From: Nicotiana tabacum
Lineage: Eukaryota > Streptophyta > Magnoliopsida > Solanales > Solanaceae
Assembly: GCF_000715075.1 (NCBI RefSeq)
Contig: NC_134095.1
Coordinates: 45,734,806-45,798,805 of the forward strand
Direction of reading: 5' to 3'
Length of the DNA stretch: 64,000 bases
Made by a program: the position numbers and the translations under genes. The notes beneath the pieces were generated by a model, which had not been told where the DNA came from, searched no databases, and saw only the letters and a program-made list of their open reading frames with translations. Of this stretch, positions 12,600 through 23,969 are shown in pieces. The number at the start of each line of letters is the position of its first letter. The first letter of the stretch is position 1.

Positions 12600-12826
12600 A
12601 TGGGATCGGGTGGCACACCACCAAGCAAATATATGAAATGGAAGCGGGTTGCACGCCTGCAATGAGATATATGAAATGGGAACGGGTTGCACGCCTGCAA
12701 TGAGATATATGAAATGGGAGCAGGTTACACGCCTGCAACGAGATATATGAAATAGGAGCGGGTTGCAAGCCTGCAAAGAGATATATGAAAAGGGATCGGG
12801 TTGCACGCCTGTAACAAGAAAGAAAT
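12600..12826. repeat. 38-bp minisatellite, 6 copies
   Basis: Units with GGGTTGCACGCCTGCAA followed by GAGATATATGAAA repeat at a strict 38-bp step (12608, 12646, 12684, 12722, 12760, 12798). Confidence 0.9.
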
Positions 12827-13045
12827 GAAAGTGAATACTGTGTTTGTTTTCCTCATTTTTGTTGGCAACTAAATTATGGTTTCTTTACATTCCTCTTTGG
12901 TATTTTGTTGTTATCTGATACTCCCCATAGCATGCTTTCCCCTCCCCATCTTTAACTATGAATATCTGCTTTTACTTTCCGTTGTATATGATTTAACTAC
13001 ACAGGTTCATTTGGTAGTCTCGTCCTAGCCTCGTCACTACTTATT

Positions 13046-14717
13046 AGAAGCATGCAAAGGGTCAAGTGAGAAAACCCTTCTGAAAAGCATAGTCGAGTTT
13101 CAAAGATAGTAAGAACCCAGAATCAAAGGAATTACATAAAGAAAAGAGATGTTGAAACAAAGGAACTTCAAATAAAGTCAGGTATTCCAACGAGCAATTT
13201 CAAACCCAAAGACATAGGTTTTTCCTTAATAACATTTAAGCTTAGAAGATGATAAACAAATAAATTGCACAAGCAATTTCAGAAACTCGAATAGACCCCA
13301 AAAGAAATTAGGGTTTTCAACATCGATCGAGTTTAAAGATGATGAACAAATAAATCAGACAATATTTAGCAAATAGTCTCAGAAACTCGAACCAACCCAA
13401 AGAAATTAAGGTTTTTATCACCCATCGAGTCTAGAGATGATAAACAAGTAAATAAAACAAACACTTAACATATAGTCTCAGAAACCCCAAAAGAAATTAG
13501 GGTTTTTATCATGCTAAACTCAAAAAAGATTTTGAAAAGAAGAACTTGAAGGAAAACCCTAATTTGAAAAAGATGAAGAGTCTTTTTCCCGAAAGCAAAA
13601 TTAAAGAAGCTTCGAGAAGGCCTTTAAAAACTCATAGCAAGCATAGATCTAAAGTGAACCTGAAAGAAGTTGAGAAGCTCTTAGAGATTAGGGTTTCAGA
13701 AGAACCCCAAGTGACGAGAAAGGCCTTGAAAGCCGTCGATCTAAACAGGAGAGTCAAGGGTCTGACTCGAATGGACATGGTTGGTCGGAGAAAGGTTAGA
13801 GACAACTGGAGAATAGTCATCGAGCCAAGACTGGACAAAGACCCTTCATAATCTAGTCATGAGACCACAGAAACGAACACGTAGAAGCCATGAGAGGCTG
13901 ATACAGGTCTTAGATGATCCTTGAGAGCCATGGATTAGGGTAGATTAAGGTGGCAACGACTAGGGTTTGATGTTGTTGTAGAGAGTATTTGAGAGAGTAG
14001 GGGGATTCAGAGGCGGCGTATTGTGGGAAATGGATTAGGGTGAAGGGGTCGTTTGGGTTAAAAAAGGAAGGGAGTAATGGGAGCCGTTGATCTACACGAT
14101 CAATGGATGGGATTAGGTGGGAGTCTGGGTGGGTCATTTAAATGGGTAAAGGGTTAGATTTGAAGGAAATTATGTCGGGGTAAAATTGGGTTCCAATTGG
14201 GGTTCAAATTAGGCTATAATTGAAAGGTAATTGGGCTAGTTTTTAAATAGCCAATTTTCCCCATTTATTTTATAAAAATAGCAAATTAAATTCTAAAAAT
14301 AAATTAAAAGTACTAAAATGATTTATAACATATAATTATAAAATTAAAAATACTGGACTTAATTTTTTTATAGATATAAACACAATTAAATCTAAAAGAG
14401 GCTAATATTGCAATTATATGCAATTTAGCTTTAAAAATACTAAATAAATTTGTAAAAATGTACAAAACTTATTTTAGTTATATTTTGGCATAAATATGAG
14501 AATCCAATAAACGAATTACCAAAATGATAATTTTGGAAATATTATTGGGTTTTTTATGAATAAAATAGGGGAATAAATTGGTTTAAAAATCTTTAAAAAA
14601 TTAAGAAAAGAAAAAAAATAATAAAACAATTGGACATACTTATATATGTATACATATGCTATTTTAAAAGTATTTTGCATATTAAAAAATATACAGGGAA
14701 AAATTGGTTATCAACAA
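13046..14717 (-). repeat. Ogre-minus 3' LTR, truncated
   Basis: It aligns along its whole length with 55985-57630 in the 5' LTR. It ends on the plus strand GGTTATCAACA, so the minus strand starts TGTTGATAACC. About 3.1 kb of the LTR, corresponding to 52872-55984, is missing at the left. Open frames inside it (13546-13851 and the equivalent near 56594) run antisense to the element and are disrupted in one copy, so they are not called as genes. Confidence 0.85.
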
Positions 14718-14730
14718 CTGCACCTCTTTA
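14718..14730 (-). other. Ogre-minus polypurine tract
   Basis: The minus strand reads AAAGAGGTGCAGT directly before the 3' LTR. It differs at two positions from the Ogre-plus tract AAAGAGGAGCAGC at 49221. Confidence 0.75.
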
Positions 14731-14826
14731 CCCGGGAAGGATGAAAGAGTTGTCGGGTAAAGATATGATGGCCAATTTTGACCAAGCAGAACGGTTAGAA
14801 GAGGTTTAGGCCGCGCCCTGGCTTCT

Positions 14827-14880
14827 GAGCTACCTACATATCCCTGGTCTTACAAGAATCAAGCCATATGTAGTTCGGGA
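14827..14880 (-). other. Recurrent stem-loop motif, copy h
   Basis: On the minus strand, CCGAACTACATATGG ... GATATGTAGG forms the stem CTACATAT/ATATGTAG (8 bp) around a CTTGATTC core. It is the Ogre-minus counterpart of copy f (49050-49119), close to the 3' LTR in both elements. Confidence 0.6.
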
Positions 14881-15352
14881 TCCGTCGACAGAGTATGCCG
14901 ATGGAGACTTTTCAAGAACGGACGCAATGTGTGGTAGGTTTGCGGGAATGTTTTAGGTTTGGTAGGGCTGCGGAAACTAGAGCGGGATTGCTCCTACCGA
15001 GATGGTCGTTGCTCGTCGTTTTACCTGCAAATAAGCAATACAAGCATATATTGCGCGTAAATTAAAACATGATGCAAATTCCCATCGGACCATGAAGGTT
15101 GTCTTTGGACGGTTAGAATGACGTCCTTAGACCATGATGTCCTGGGACATGAAGCGTATAATAGAGGATTCGCAGCCCATGAAATGATGCTCTCGGGCTA
15201 TGAGGATGAAGCCTTCGAACCATGATGCCTTTGAATAATGATATGCAAAAGATTAAAAGGGATCCTCAGGCCAAGACATGGTGTTCTCGGGCTATGAAAA
15301 TGGTGCCTCCGAACGATGACGCCTTTGGATAATTTGGTGATCTTTCAGCCTA

Positions 15353-15540
15353 TGAAATGCAGTGTGTGGCGATCTTTCAGCCCATGAGATGCAATAAATG
15401 GCATTCTTTCAGCCATGCGGCGATCTTTCAGCCATGCAATGCGGTAGGTGGCCATCTTTCAGCCCATGAGATGTAGATGTGGCAATCTTTCAGCCATGCA
15501 ATGCAGTAGGTGGCAATCTTTCAGCCATGTAGATGCACGT
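15353..15540. repeat. Degenerate repeat with TCTTTCAGCCCATG core
   Basis: GATCTTTCAGCC(C)ATG-type cores recur about six times at irregular 30-45 bp spacing. Related ATGA-rich degenerate units extend upstream to about 15090. Confidence 0.7.
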
Positions 15541-15895
15541 GGAGGTAGAGCTTAACCTCGGAAGGCAGAATAGTAGCCTTATGTAATGCGGAAATGCAGA
15601 TGGAGACAGCGTAGTCTCGGAAGGCAAAATAGTAGCCTTATGCAATGCGAAAATACAGATGGAGACAGTGTTTAGTCTCGGAAGGCAGAATAGTAGCCTT
15701 ATGCAATGCGGAAATGTAGATGGAGACAGCGTTTAGTCTCGGAAGGCAGGATAGTAGCCTTATGCAATGCGGAAATGTAGATGGAGACAGTGTTTAGTCT
15801 CAGAAGGTAGAATAGTAGCCTTATGTACTGCAAAAATGCATATGGAGACAGCATTTAGTCTCGGAAGGCACAATAGTAGCCTTATGCAAGAAATA
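15541..15895. repeat. 61-bp tandem repeat, 6 copies
   Basis: Units containing AGTCTCGGAAGGCAGAATAG repeat at 59-61 bp (15560, 15619, 15680, 15741, 15802, 15863) in the Ogre-minus 3' UTR. They are unrelated in sequence to the 41-bp array in Ogre-plus. Confidence 0.85.
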
Positions 15896-16516
15896 AAATG
15901 GCAAATGGTAATAAGCTTTCTTAGCTGATAGCAGATTGCAATATTGTGATTGCTGGGGACATTGTGCCTGCTGGGGACACTGTTGTGTGTGGATAGCAAA
16001 TATGAATAAATGCAACGGTTCTGAGAGTTGTATTCCTGAACAACATTTATCTCGTGAGTGTATAGTATGTTTGATGGTTTTGCAATCTAAGTGCCTGCAT
16101 CCAAAGAAAAATCGTGAGTTTTGCAAAAAGAGGGGAGGTTAGTTTGTATCCCCGCTGGCTCTGCTTGACCTGCTCGGCTTTGATCTGGTGATACTGCATG
16201 TATCGTTGGGGTAGCGTTGCTAAACAAAGCAATTTCAATAATAAACAGGCATGATTTTGTGTAAGTATGACATAAGTGTATAATTAAAAGAATTTTTAGA
16301 TGAATTGACGACTACGACGTAGTTTAGGACATTGCAACCTCTCCTGCTACGGAATTTTGAGGGTCCTCCTCAAAATTTTGCCCCAGTTTGATGAGTTGAC
16401 GCTTCCGACGGTTGCTTGTGGCGATTGGCTGAAATTACTTCGGAATTTTAAGGGTCCCTCTCAAAATTCTGCCCTAGTTTCTAATTGCGGGGGAAAATGA
16501 ACTTTTTATTGAATTG

Positions 16517-16580
16517 TGACCGAACCCATAGGGCTGCCTACATATCCCCTCTTAAACGGGAATCAGGTCAGGCGTAGTTC
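16517..16580 (-). other. Recurrent stem-loop motif, copy g
   Basis: The minus strand has GAACTACGCC, CCTGATTCCC and GGGGATATGTAGGCA. Stem CTACG/TGTAG closes with one G-U pair and the inner stem is TCCC/GGGA. It starts just after the pol stop, as copy e does in Ogre-plus. Confidence 0.6.
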
Positions 16581-16608
16581 AATTATATGGATGAGGAAAG
16601 CATGAAAA

Positions 16609-19600
16609 TTACACATAGTAACGCTTGACTGCATCTGAATTGATCGGTTTTGGCCAAACTTCTCCGTCCATTTCTGCGAGTATGAGGGCTCCTCCTGTCA
16701 GAACCCAGTGAACCATGTATGGAGCCTGCCAGTTGGGAGCGAACTTCCCTTTGGCTTCATCTTGATACGAAAAAATTTTCTTTAACACCAGTTGCCCCGG
16801 TGCGAACCGTCTCAGCTTGACTCTTTTGTTGAAGGCTCTGGACATTCTATTCTGATAAAGTTTACCATGGCAAACTGCATTCATTCTTTTTCCGTCTATA
16901 AGGGCTAGTTGCACATAATGACTTTTCACCCACTCTGCGTCGTCGAGCTCAGCTTCCTACATGATCCTTAGGGAGGGAATTTCTATCTTAGTGGGAATGA
17001 CTGCCTTTGTACCGTAAACCAGCATATAGGGGTTGCCCTAGTTGATGTGTGGACGGTGGTGAGATACCCTAATAAAGCAAATGATAACTTCCCATGCCAC
17101 TACTTATGCTTCTCTATCATTTTCCTCAATATCTTCTTGATATTGTTGGCGGCTTCTACGGCTCCATTCATCTGCGGCCTATAATCTATGGAATTCTTGT
17201 GTTTGATCTTGAAGGTTTCACACATAGCTTTCATCAAGTCGATGTTGAGGTTGGAGCCATTATCAGTAATGATTGACTCTGGAATTCCGAATCGACAAAC
17301 AATGCAGTCGCGGACAAAGTCTGCCACAACTTTCTTGGTTACTGCTCTGTAAGATGTTGTTTCGACCCATTTGGTGAAATAGTCGATTGCTACCAGGATA
17401 AATCTATGTCCATTGGAAGCGACGGGCTTGATTGGTCCAATAACAGCCATCCCCTAAGCGGCGAACGACCATGGTGAGCTTGTTGCATTAAGCTTATTTG
17501 GAGGTACCTTTATCATGTCCGCATATATCTGACAGTGGTGGCATTTCCAGACATAATGGATGCAGTCCATTTCCATGGTCATCCAAAAGTAACCAGCTCG
17601 GAGTATCTTCTTTACTAAGATGAAGCCTGGATGCTTCCTTCGCGTCGACACACCTTAGTAATCCCAAATCAGGAGTCCTCCTATATAGGATTCCTCCACT
17701 GTGAAAGAAATTATTGGACAACCTTCGAAGTGTATGTTTCTGAGTAGGACCTACAAGTTCTAAGTATTCTCATTTTGCTAAATATTCCTTGATATAATGA
17801 AACCAAGGCTTTCCATCTGCTTCCTCTTCAACATGGGCACAATAAGCTGGCTGATCATAGATCTTTACTGGAATGGGATCAATGAAGTTTTTGTCTAGAT
17901 GTTGTATCATAGATGACAGGGTGGCCAATGCATCGGCGAACTCATTCTGAGAACATGTTGGAACTCCGTCTTCGTGAACCTTTTCCTTAATTCCTGTACA
18001 TGATGCAGATACGGGAGTATCTTGGAGTTCTTGGTTGCCCATTCTACACGCACCTGATGTATGAGTAGGTCCGAATCTCCAATCACTAGCAACTTTTAAA
18101 TTTTCATGTCAATGGCCATCTTGAGCCCTAAGATTCAGGCTTCATACTCGGCCATGTTGTTGGTGCAAGGGAACCTGAGTTTGGCAGACACCGGATAATG
18201 CTGACCGGTTTCTGATACTAGGACGGCTCCTATGCCAACTCCTTTGGAGTTTGTCGCTCCATAGAAAAACATTCTCCAACCATCATAGGATTCTGTGATG
18301 TCTTCTCCTATGAATGACACCTCTTCGTCAGGAAAATATGTTTTCAGGGATTCGTATTCTCCATCCACGGGATTTTCAGCAAGGTGATCTGCTAGTGCCT
18401 GTCCTTTGATTGTTTTCTGAGTCACGTAGACAATGTCAAATTCACTCAACAGGATTTGCCACTTGGCTAGCTTGCCAGTGGGCATGGGCTTCTGGAAGAT
18501 GTACTTTAAAGGATCCATCCTTGATATGAGATATGTGGTATAGGCATAGAAATAATGCCTCAGTTTCTGAGCTACCCAAGTCAAAGCACAACAGGTGCGC
18601 TCTAACAGAGAATATCGGGCCTCGTACGGGGTGAACTTCTTACTGAGGTAATAGATAGCCTGCTTCTTCCTTCCCGTTTCATCATACTACCCCAGAACGC
18701 AACCGAAAGCTCCATCCAATACTGCAAGGTAGAGTAATAAGGGTCTACCTGGCTCAGGCGGGACCAAGACCGGTGGTGTTGACAAGTACTCCTTGATTCT
18801 GTCGAAGGCTTTTTGGCAGTCATCGGTCCATTTGGTGGCGGCGTCCTTCTTCAACATCTTAAAGATTGGCTCACAGATAGTTGTGGACTGTGCTATGAAC
18901 CGGCTGATGTAGTTAAGTCTTCCCAAGAAACTCATCATATTCTTCTTGTTCTTTGGCTACTTCTTGGATGGCTTTGACTTTTGATGGATCCAGTTCTATT
19001 CATCAGTGACTCACAATAAACCCAAGTAAATTTCCAGTAGGAACCCCAAATGTGCACTTCGTGGGATTCAGTTTCCGGTTGTACCTTCGTAATCTATTGA
19101 AGAACTTCCTCAAATCTTCCGTATGATCAGTGGCCTTCTTGGACTTGATGATGACATCATCTACATACACCTAAATCTTATTGTGTATCATATTATTGAA
19201 AATAGTAGTCATGGCCCTCATGTAGGTGGCTCCTGCATTCTTTAACCCAAACGGCATCATCTTGTAATAGTACATTCCCCACGGTGTATGAAAGCCGTTT
19301 TCTCAGCATCTTCTTCATCCATCCAGATCTGATGATAACCAGTGAAACAATCTACAAATGACTACAGCTCATGCTTATCGCAATTGTCAATCAAGATGTG
19401 TATATTTGGCAAAGGGAAGTCATCTTTCAGACTGGCCCGGTTGAGATCCTGGTAGTCGACACAGACTCTGACCTTCCCATCCTTCTTTGGCACTGGCACG
19501 ATATTGGCTAACCATGTTGGGTATTCTACTACCCTGAAAACCTTAGTTTTGACTTGCTTAGTGACTTCTTCCTTGATTTTCAAACTCATATCAAGCTTGA

Positions 19601-19977
19601 ACTTTCTGAGCTTTTGCTTTACCGGCAGACATGTCGGATCGATTGGTAGTCTGTGAGCCACAATAAATGTACTTAGACCAGTCATGTCATCATACGACCA
19701 GGAGAATATGTCCTCGTATTCCCTTATAAATTCTGTGTATTCCTTCTTTTCTGACGGTGATAAGTGAACACTGATTTGTGTTTCTTTGATGTTCTCTGCA
19801 TCTCCCAAGTTGACAATTTCTATCTTGTCTAGGTTGGACTTAGGTCTGTTCTCAAAGTTCTCAACTTCTTTGACAACCTTCTCTGGTATGTCATCTTCCT
19901 CTGAATCAATATCCGTTTGTTGCGTCGTCTCATTGCATGTCACAGTCATTAGTTCATCAAGATAAGTAATAGCAATA
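16609..19977 (-). pseudogene. Ogre-minus pol: RT, RNase H, aRNH, integrase (broken)
   Basis: Minus-strand order: RT N-terminal half in one open frame (19949-19362, with WSYDDM, VPVPKKDGK and VCVDYQDLNRAS); RT C-terminal half with frameshifts (19361-18940); RNase H (18938-18690); a second, archaeal-like RNase H (18400-17900); integrase zinc region (17650-17460); integrase core (17450-17100); integrase C-terminus (16929-16609). Several stops and frameshifts are visible. Two catalytic positions also differ from Ogre-plus: FFYGAT replaces FFDGAA in the second RNase H (codon at 18261-18263), and GMAVIG replaces GMDVIG in the integrase core. A stop lies just before the latter at about 17454. The gene is dead. 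Confidence 0.85.
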
Positions 19978-20160
19978 CTGTATAAGTAAAGTAATGAGAG
20001 AAAAATAATAATGAGTGTTCATTCATAAGAAAAATCAAAATGCTTTGATAAATTGCATAATCGTTTTGAACATTGGAGATCTTATTGCAGGAATCAAAAT
20101 GCAAAAGGAATATCATTTAGTAAATAAAACAGTGCATGATGCTTGTTTTAGCCTTGCTAC
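19978..20160 (-). other. Candidate intron between gag-pro and pol (Ogre-minus)
   Basis: On the minus strand it starts GTAGCAAGG at 20160 and ends TTATACAG at 19978, 183 nt (61 codons), with a T-rich 3' half. The gag-pro frame ends GGG TAG, and the TAG lies inside the donor GTAG. Splicing after the second base of the GGG codon joins to the pol frame in phase with no stop. Ogre elements are known to have an intron here. Confidence 0.55.
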
Positions 20161-23100
20161 CCCGAGGCTCGTCGGGCTTTAGTTGTCCTGATGGTCCAAT
20201 TATTGAGGCGTGCCCCTCTGCTTATGGACTTTATGGAAGGTCCTTCCTCCCTCTCCTCCTCGAGAACAACACAACAATCCATGTCATTGCCTTTTAGGAA
20301 GAAGTTCTTCACCGCGGCCAGTGCTTCTTCCTCGTCTAACCCATAAATAATGTCAGCCGGTTGGAAGGTCTGCTCCAGATGTGATATTGGCTGCTCTAGT
20401 GGATAGTAAGGACCGCGCCATAGTGGTGACCAGTTGTTGAATTCTTCCCAGGTGTACTCATATCCCAGACCAAAAATGGTGCCATGTTTCTTGAGTTTTA
20501 TGGGCTTAATGATTCCTTGGAGGTTCTTTCCGAGTCCCTTTCTAGGTTCGTACCCACTCCAATTCAGTATGCCCTCGATCTTGTTATCTTACCACTTGTC
20601 TTTGTCAATAGCATTTACCCGTTCAATGTGATGGTAAGTCTCTCCGCCTAGCTTCCTTCTCCTTTTGATTGCCGGAATGGCCTGGCGACTGTATATAGGG
20701 TTGCTCTCGTCGCTATGAATGATCACCTCTTGATTATTCCATTCGAAATTTACTACCTGATGCGGTGTCGATGCTACGGCCCCAGCGGCATGGATCAATG
20801 GCCGACCCAATAGCAAATTGTAAGATGTTGGCACGTCCATCACCTGGAAATCAATGTCGAACCATGTTGGCCCCATTTGCAAGCATAGACTAATCTCCCA
20901 AATGGTGGACCTTTGAGAACCATCAAAAGCTTTCACATTAATGGCTCCATCCTTTATCTCGTACAGTCCCTTACCCAACTTCATGAGTGTTACCATTGGA
21001 CAAATGTTGAGACTGGAACCCCCGTCGATCAGGATCCTAGTGATGAAGTAGTCCTCGCATTGTATGGTGATGTGTAGTGCTTTGTTGTGTCCCAACCCTT
21101 CAGGTGGTAGCTCGTCCTCATGAAAAGTGATCTTATGGCTCTCTAACACTTGTCCTACCATGTTAGCCATTTCTCCGCCAGTGATGTTGCTTGGTACGTA
21201 TGCCTCACTTAGTACCTTTAGTAGAGTATTTTTGTGTGCCTCAGAGTTTTGTAGTAAAGCAAGAATAGAGATTTGCGTCGGCGCTTTGTTCAACTGGTCG
21301 ATGACCGAGTATTCCTTGGCTTGTATCTTTATCTAAAGATCGTATGGACTTGTCTCAATAATGGGTGGCCGGTTGGAGGCCTGCTTTCTTGACTCGACTA
21401 GGTGTTCCGGGGTATAAACCCTACCAGTTATCATCATACCCTGTGCGGCAACAGTCTCTTCGAACCTAACCTTGCCTTTCCTCCTTGCCTCAACTATATA
21501 GTCCCAGGGTACAACCTTTGTATGGAATGGTGTCATGGTCGACATCGCCACTGGGATCGGCATGGCTATCCTTACTCCGAACGGAGCATGTGCCTTTTGC
21601 GGCAAGACTGCAACTTCAAACGGTGTGGGTGCATTTACCGGAGACACGAATTCAACCTCAATTGGTGCTGGTGTATTTGTGGATGACGTTGCTTCAAATT
21701 CAAGCGGCACAGACATATTTATCTCAGCGTCCCCAGATGGCTGAATCTGGACTATGATCGGATTAAGAGTAACTATTGGCTTCTTTGGGTCATCACCTTC
21801 CACGATCAACACGATTGATCCCTCAAGATCCCAATCATCCTCTATTTCAATCATGTGAACACTTCCACCCTTATGGTCTGGTAGGGGGTTATTACAGACA
21901 TTCGGAGCGGGTTCTTTTTCCACAATAATCTTGTTATCGATCAAAGACTGGATCTTATCTTTCAAAGAACGACATTCATCGATGGTGTGCCCCTTCATGC
22001 CGGAGTGGTAGGCACAGGATTTGTTTGGGTTAACCCACTAGGAAGGGTTCTCAGGGGTTGTAGCAGGGATGGGGGTAACATAACCAGCAACTTTGAGTCT
22101 CTCGTACAATTGGTCAATAGGTTCAGCAATGGTTGTATATTGTTTTGAGGGTCTGCAATCAAAATTTGGTCGAGGTTTAAGGAAATTTTAGCATGCAGGA
22201 GGTGATTGATAATGGGATGATTGAGTATTGTAGGTTTGGTAGACATGTGTAGGTTGGGATATCTGGGCGAAGTGGGTGGTATATGGGAGGCGGAGGTGAT
22301 AAGTGGGTGGTGGAGCTTGGTATGTGGGTGATGGTGCTTGGTAGTTCGGATTTGGTTGATATGTGAGTGGAGGTATTGGGTAAGTTTGGTATTTGATAGG
22401 AGATTTGTGTTCTCTGTACAACCATTACGGCTCCCACATCCTTTTTCTTGGACATACCACCGAACTGTAAGGCCTTATTTGTAGCTTGCAAGGCCTCGAA
22501 GTTTGTAACCATACTGCTTTTAATGCCCTCTTCAATCCTTTCACCCAGCTTGATAATATCGGAAAATTTGTGGCTTTTAATCATCATTAATCTTTCATAA
22601 TAATGCGGGTCCTGAGCCCGGACAAAGAATTTGTTCATTTGTTCCTCTTCTAAGCAGGTCTGACCTTAGCAGCTTCGGACCTCCAGCGAGTAGCATACTC
22701 GCGAAATATTTCTGTGGGCTTCTTCTTTAGATTCTGAATAGAACACGTTCGGAGTATTCTCTGTGTTAAACCTGAACCTGTCTATAAAGTCGGACGCCAT
22801 GCCTACCCAATTTGACCACTTCTTTGGATCTTGGCTAATGTACCAAGACAAAGCATCTCCCTTCAAACTCCTCATGAAAAGCTTCATGCAGATTCGCTCG
22901 TCTTTCCCTACTCCAACCAGCTTGTCACAGTACGTTCTCAAATGGACCCTTGGATCCTCTGTACCATCAAATATTTCGAACTTCAGAGGCTTGTACCCTT
23001 CGGGCAGTTCGACGTCGAGCTGTATGCAAAGATCTTCATAGTTCAGCCCTTCCATTCCCTTGCTTCCTTCAACGCCTTGAATTCGGCTAGTCACTTTCTT

Positions 23101-23691
23101 AAGTTCTTCGGCCAGGTTCCTGATGAGCAAGTCCTTATCATCAGACTCGGGTGTGCTTGAGATGGGTTGGGTGGAGTGTGGCACGGTTTCCATGTAGATA
23201 GGGGTGTTATGGTGGGTGTGAAAGTGGTCATTTGTGGATTTTTGGAGTTCTGGGATGAGTAATAGGGTGTTGTTTGAGGTATGGCAGGTGTTGTAGTGAT
23301 GGTGAGGAGCGGGATGGTTCTGTTGCTTTGGGATATTCTGTGGAGGTATAGGGTTCTGAGTATTTGGGAAATTGATATCTGGAGTGGTGAGGGAAAATGA
23401 CAGACTTGCCAGATTCCGAACCTGATCAAGTTCTTCTTGGAATTTCAACAGTTTTTGTTCAAGTTGGGATGCATTTTCCTTAGGAACCTGAGTACCATGA
23501 CCATGAGTGAACTCTACCCGTTTAGTTGAGTTCTCTTTTCTGATGTTGTTCAAATCTTCCATCTTCCCTTTGTTCTTGTTTTTGACAGGACTAAGAGGAT
23601 GAGTGGGTGGAGGGCCCCTTGAATCTCGTGGAATAGGATGATGTTGCCAGAGTGCACGAACTAACCTTTGGGGAGGAGAATAATAAAACAA
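20161..23691 (-). pseudogene. Ogre-minus gag-protease (broken)
   Basis: Minus-strand segments: an N-terminal proline/glutamine-rich part and Gag core from 23691 (MKLFMRSLKGDALSWY, near 22850), frameshifted near 22660; the Gag C-terminus (22638-22177); a zinc-finger-like CAYHSGMKGHTIDEC (22015-21970), where the second Cys of the Ogre-plus version is His; a linker to 21340; an in-frame TAG near 21335; protease with ILIDGGSSLNICP (near 21020) and SYNLLLGRPLIHAAGA (near 20800); then, after a frameshift near 20585, a G-patch-like segment GYEPRKGLGKNLQGI (near 20530) running to the TAG at 20160. Gag would form the particle and protease would mature it. At least three lesions make this copy non-functional. 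Confidence 0.85.
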
Positions 23692-23969
23692 AAAGTAAAA
23701 ACAAAAAGGTAACCAAGTTAGTGAGGGTTATAAAAAGCGTTGCAATATTTAAACACATAGTGCAGAATGAAAAACGTGTCCTAATTTGGAACCTCTTTGT
23801 GCCCGAGGTAGGCCTAGAAACAAATTGATTTGGAGAACTTAGGATGCTAAATGCCTCATTTTATTGATAAAGATAGACGAATCCCAAATTGACACTAAGT
23901 AAACAGGAAATGAAAATCTCTAATGGCCATTGGCCTTATTACATTTTATAAAGCGAAAAGAAAAACTCC
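23692..23969 (-). other. Spacer between ORF1 and gag (Ogre-minus)
   Basis: This is a 278-bp non-coding, AT-rich spacer. No copy of the recurrent stem-loop motif is found here, although Ogre-plus has one in the equivalent gap. Confidence 0.6.

Larger units (their letters stand above)
11661..13045 (+). mobile_element. Ty3/gypsy-type LTR fragment, both ends truncated
   Basis: The AT-rich sequence includes GGACCTCGATTTGAGGTCCG (a palindrome near 11906-11925) and two minisatellites. It ends near CCTCGTCACTACTT, where the Ogre-minus LTR sequence takes over at 13046. Orientation and family are inferred from resemblance to LTRs of chromodomain elements; no terminal bases or coding region are present. 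Confidence 0.45.
14731..16608 (-). other. Ogre-minus 3' UTR
   Basis: This 1.9-kb non-coding region lies between the end of pol and the polypurine tract. It holds two stem-loop motifs (14827-14880, 16517-16580), two tandem-repeat blocks (15353-15890), and two decamers, TCCCCAGCAG and TCCCCAGCAA on the minus strand (15950-15978), complementary to the primer-binding site. No ORF is recognised. Confidence 0.7.

Noticed and set aside
13546..13851. Possible 101-codon gene inside the Ogre-minus LTR, also at 56594-56824
   Set aside because: It is antisense to the element, starts and ends differ between the two LTR copies, one copy is frameshifted upstream, and no domain is recognised.
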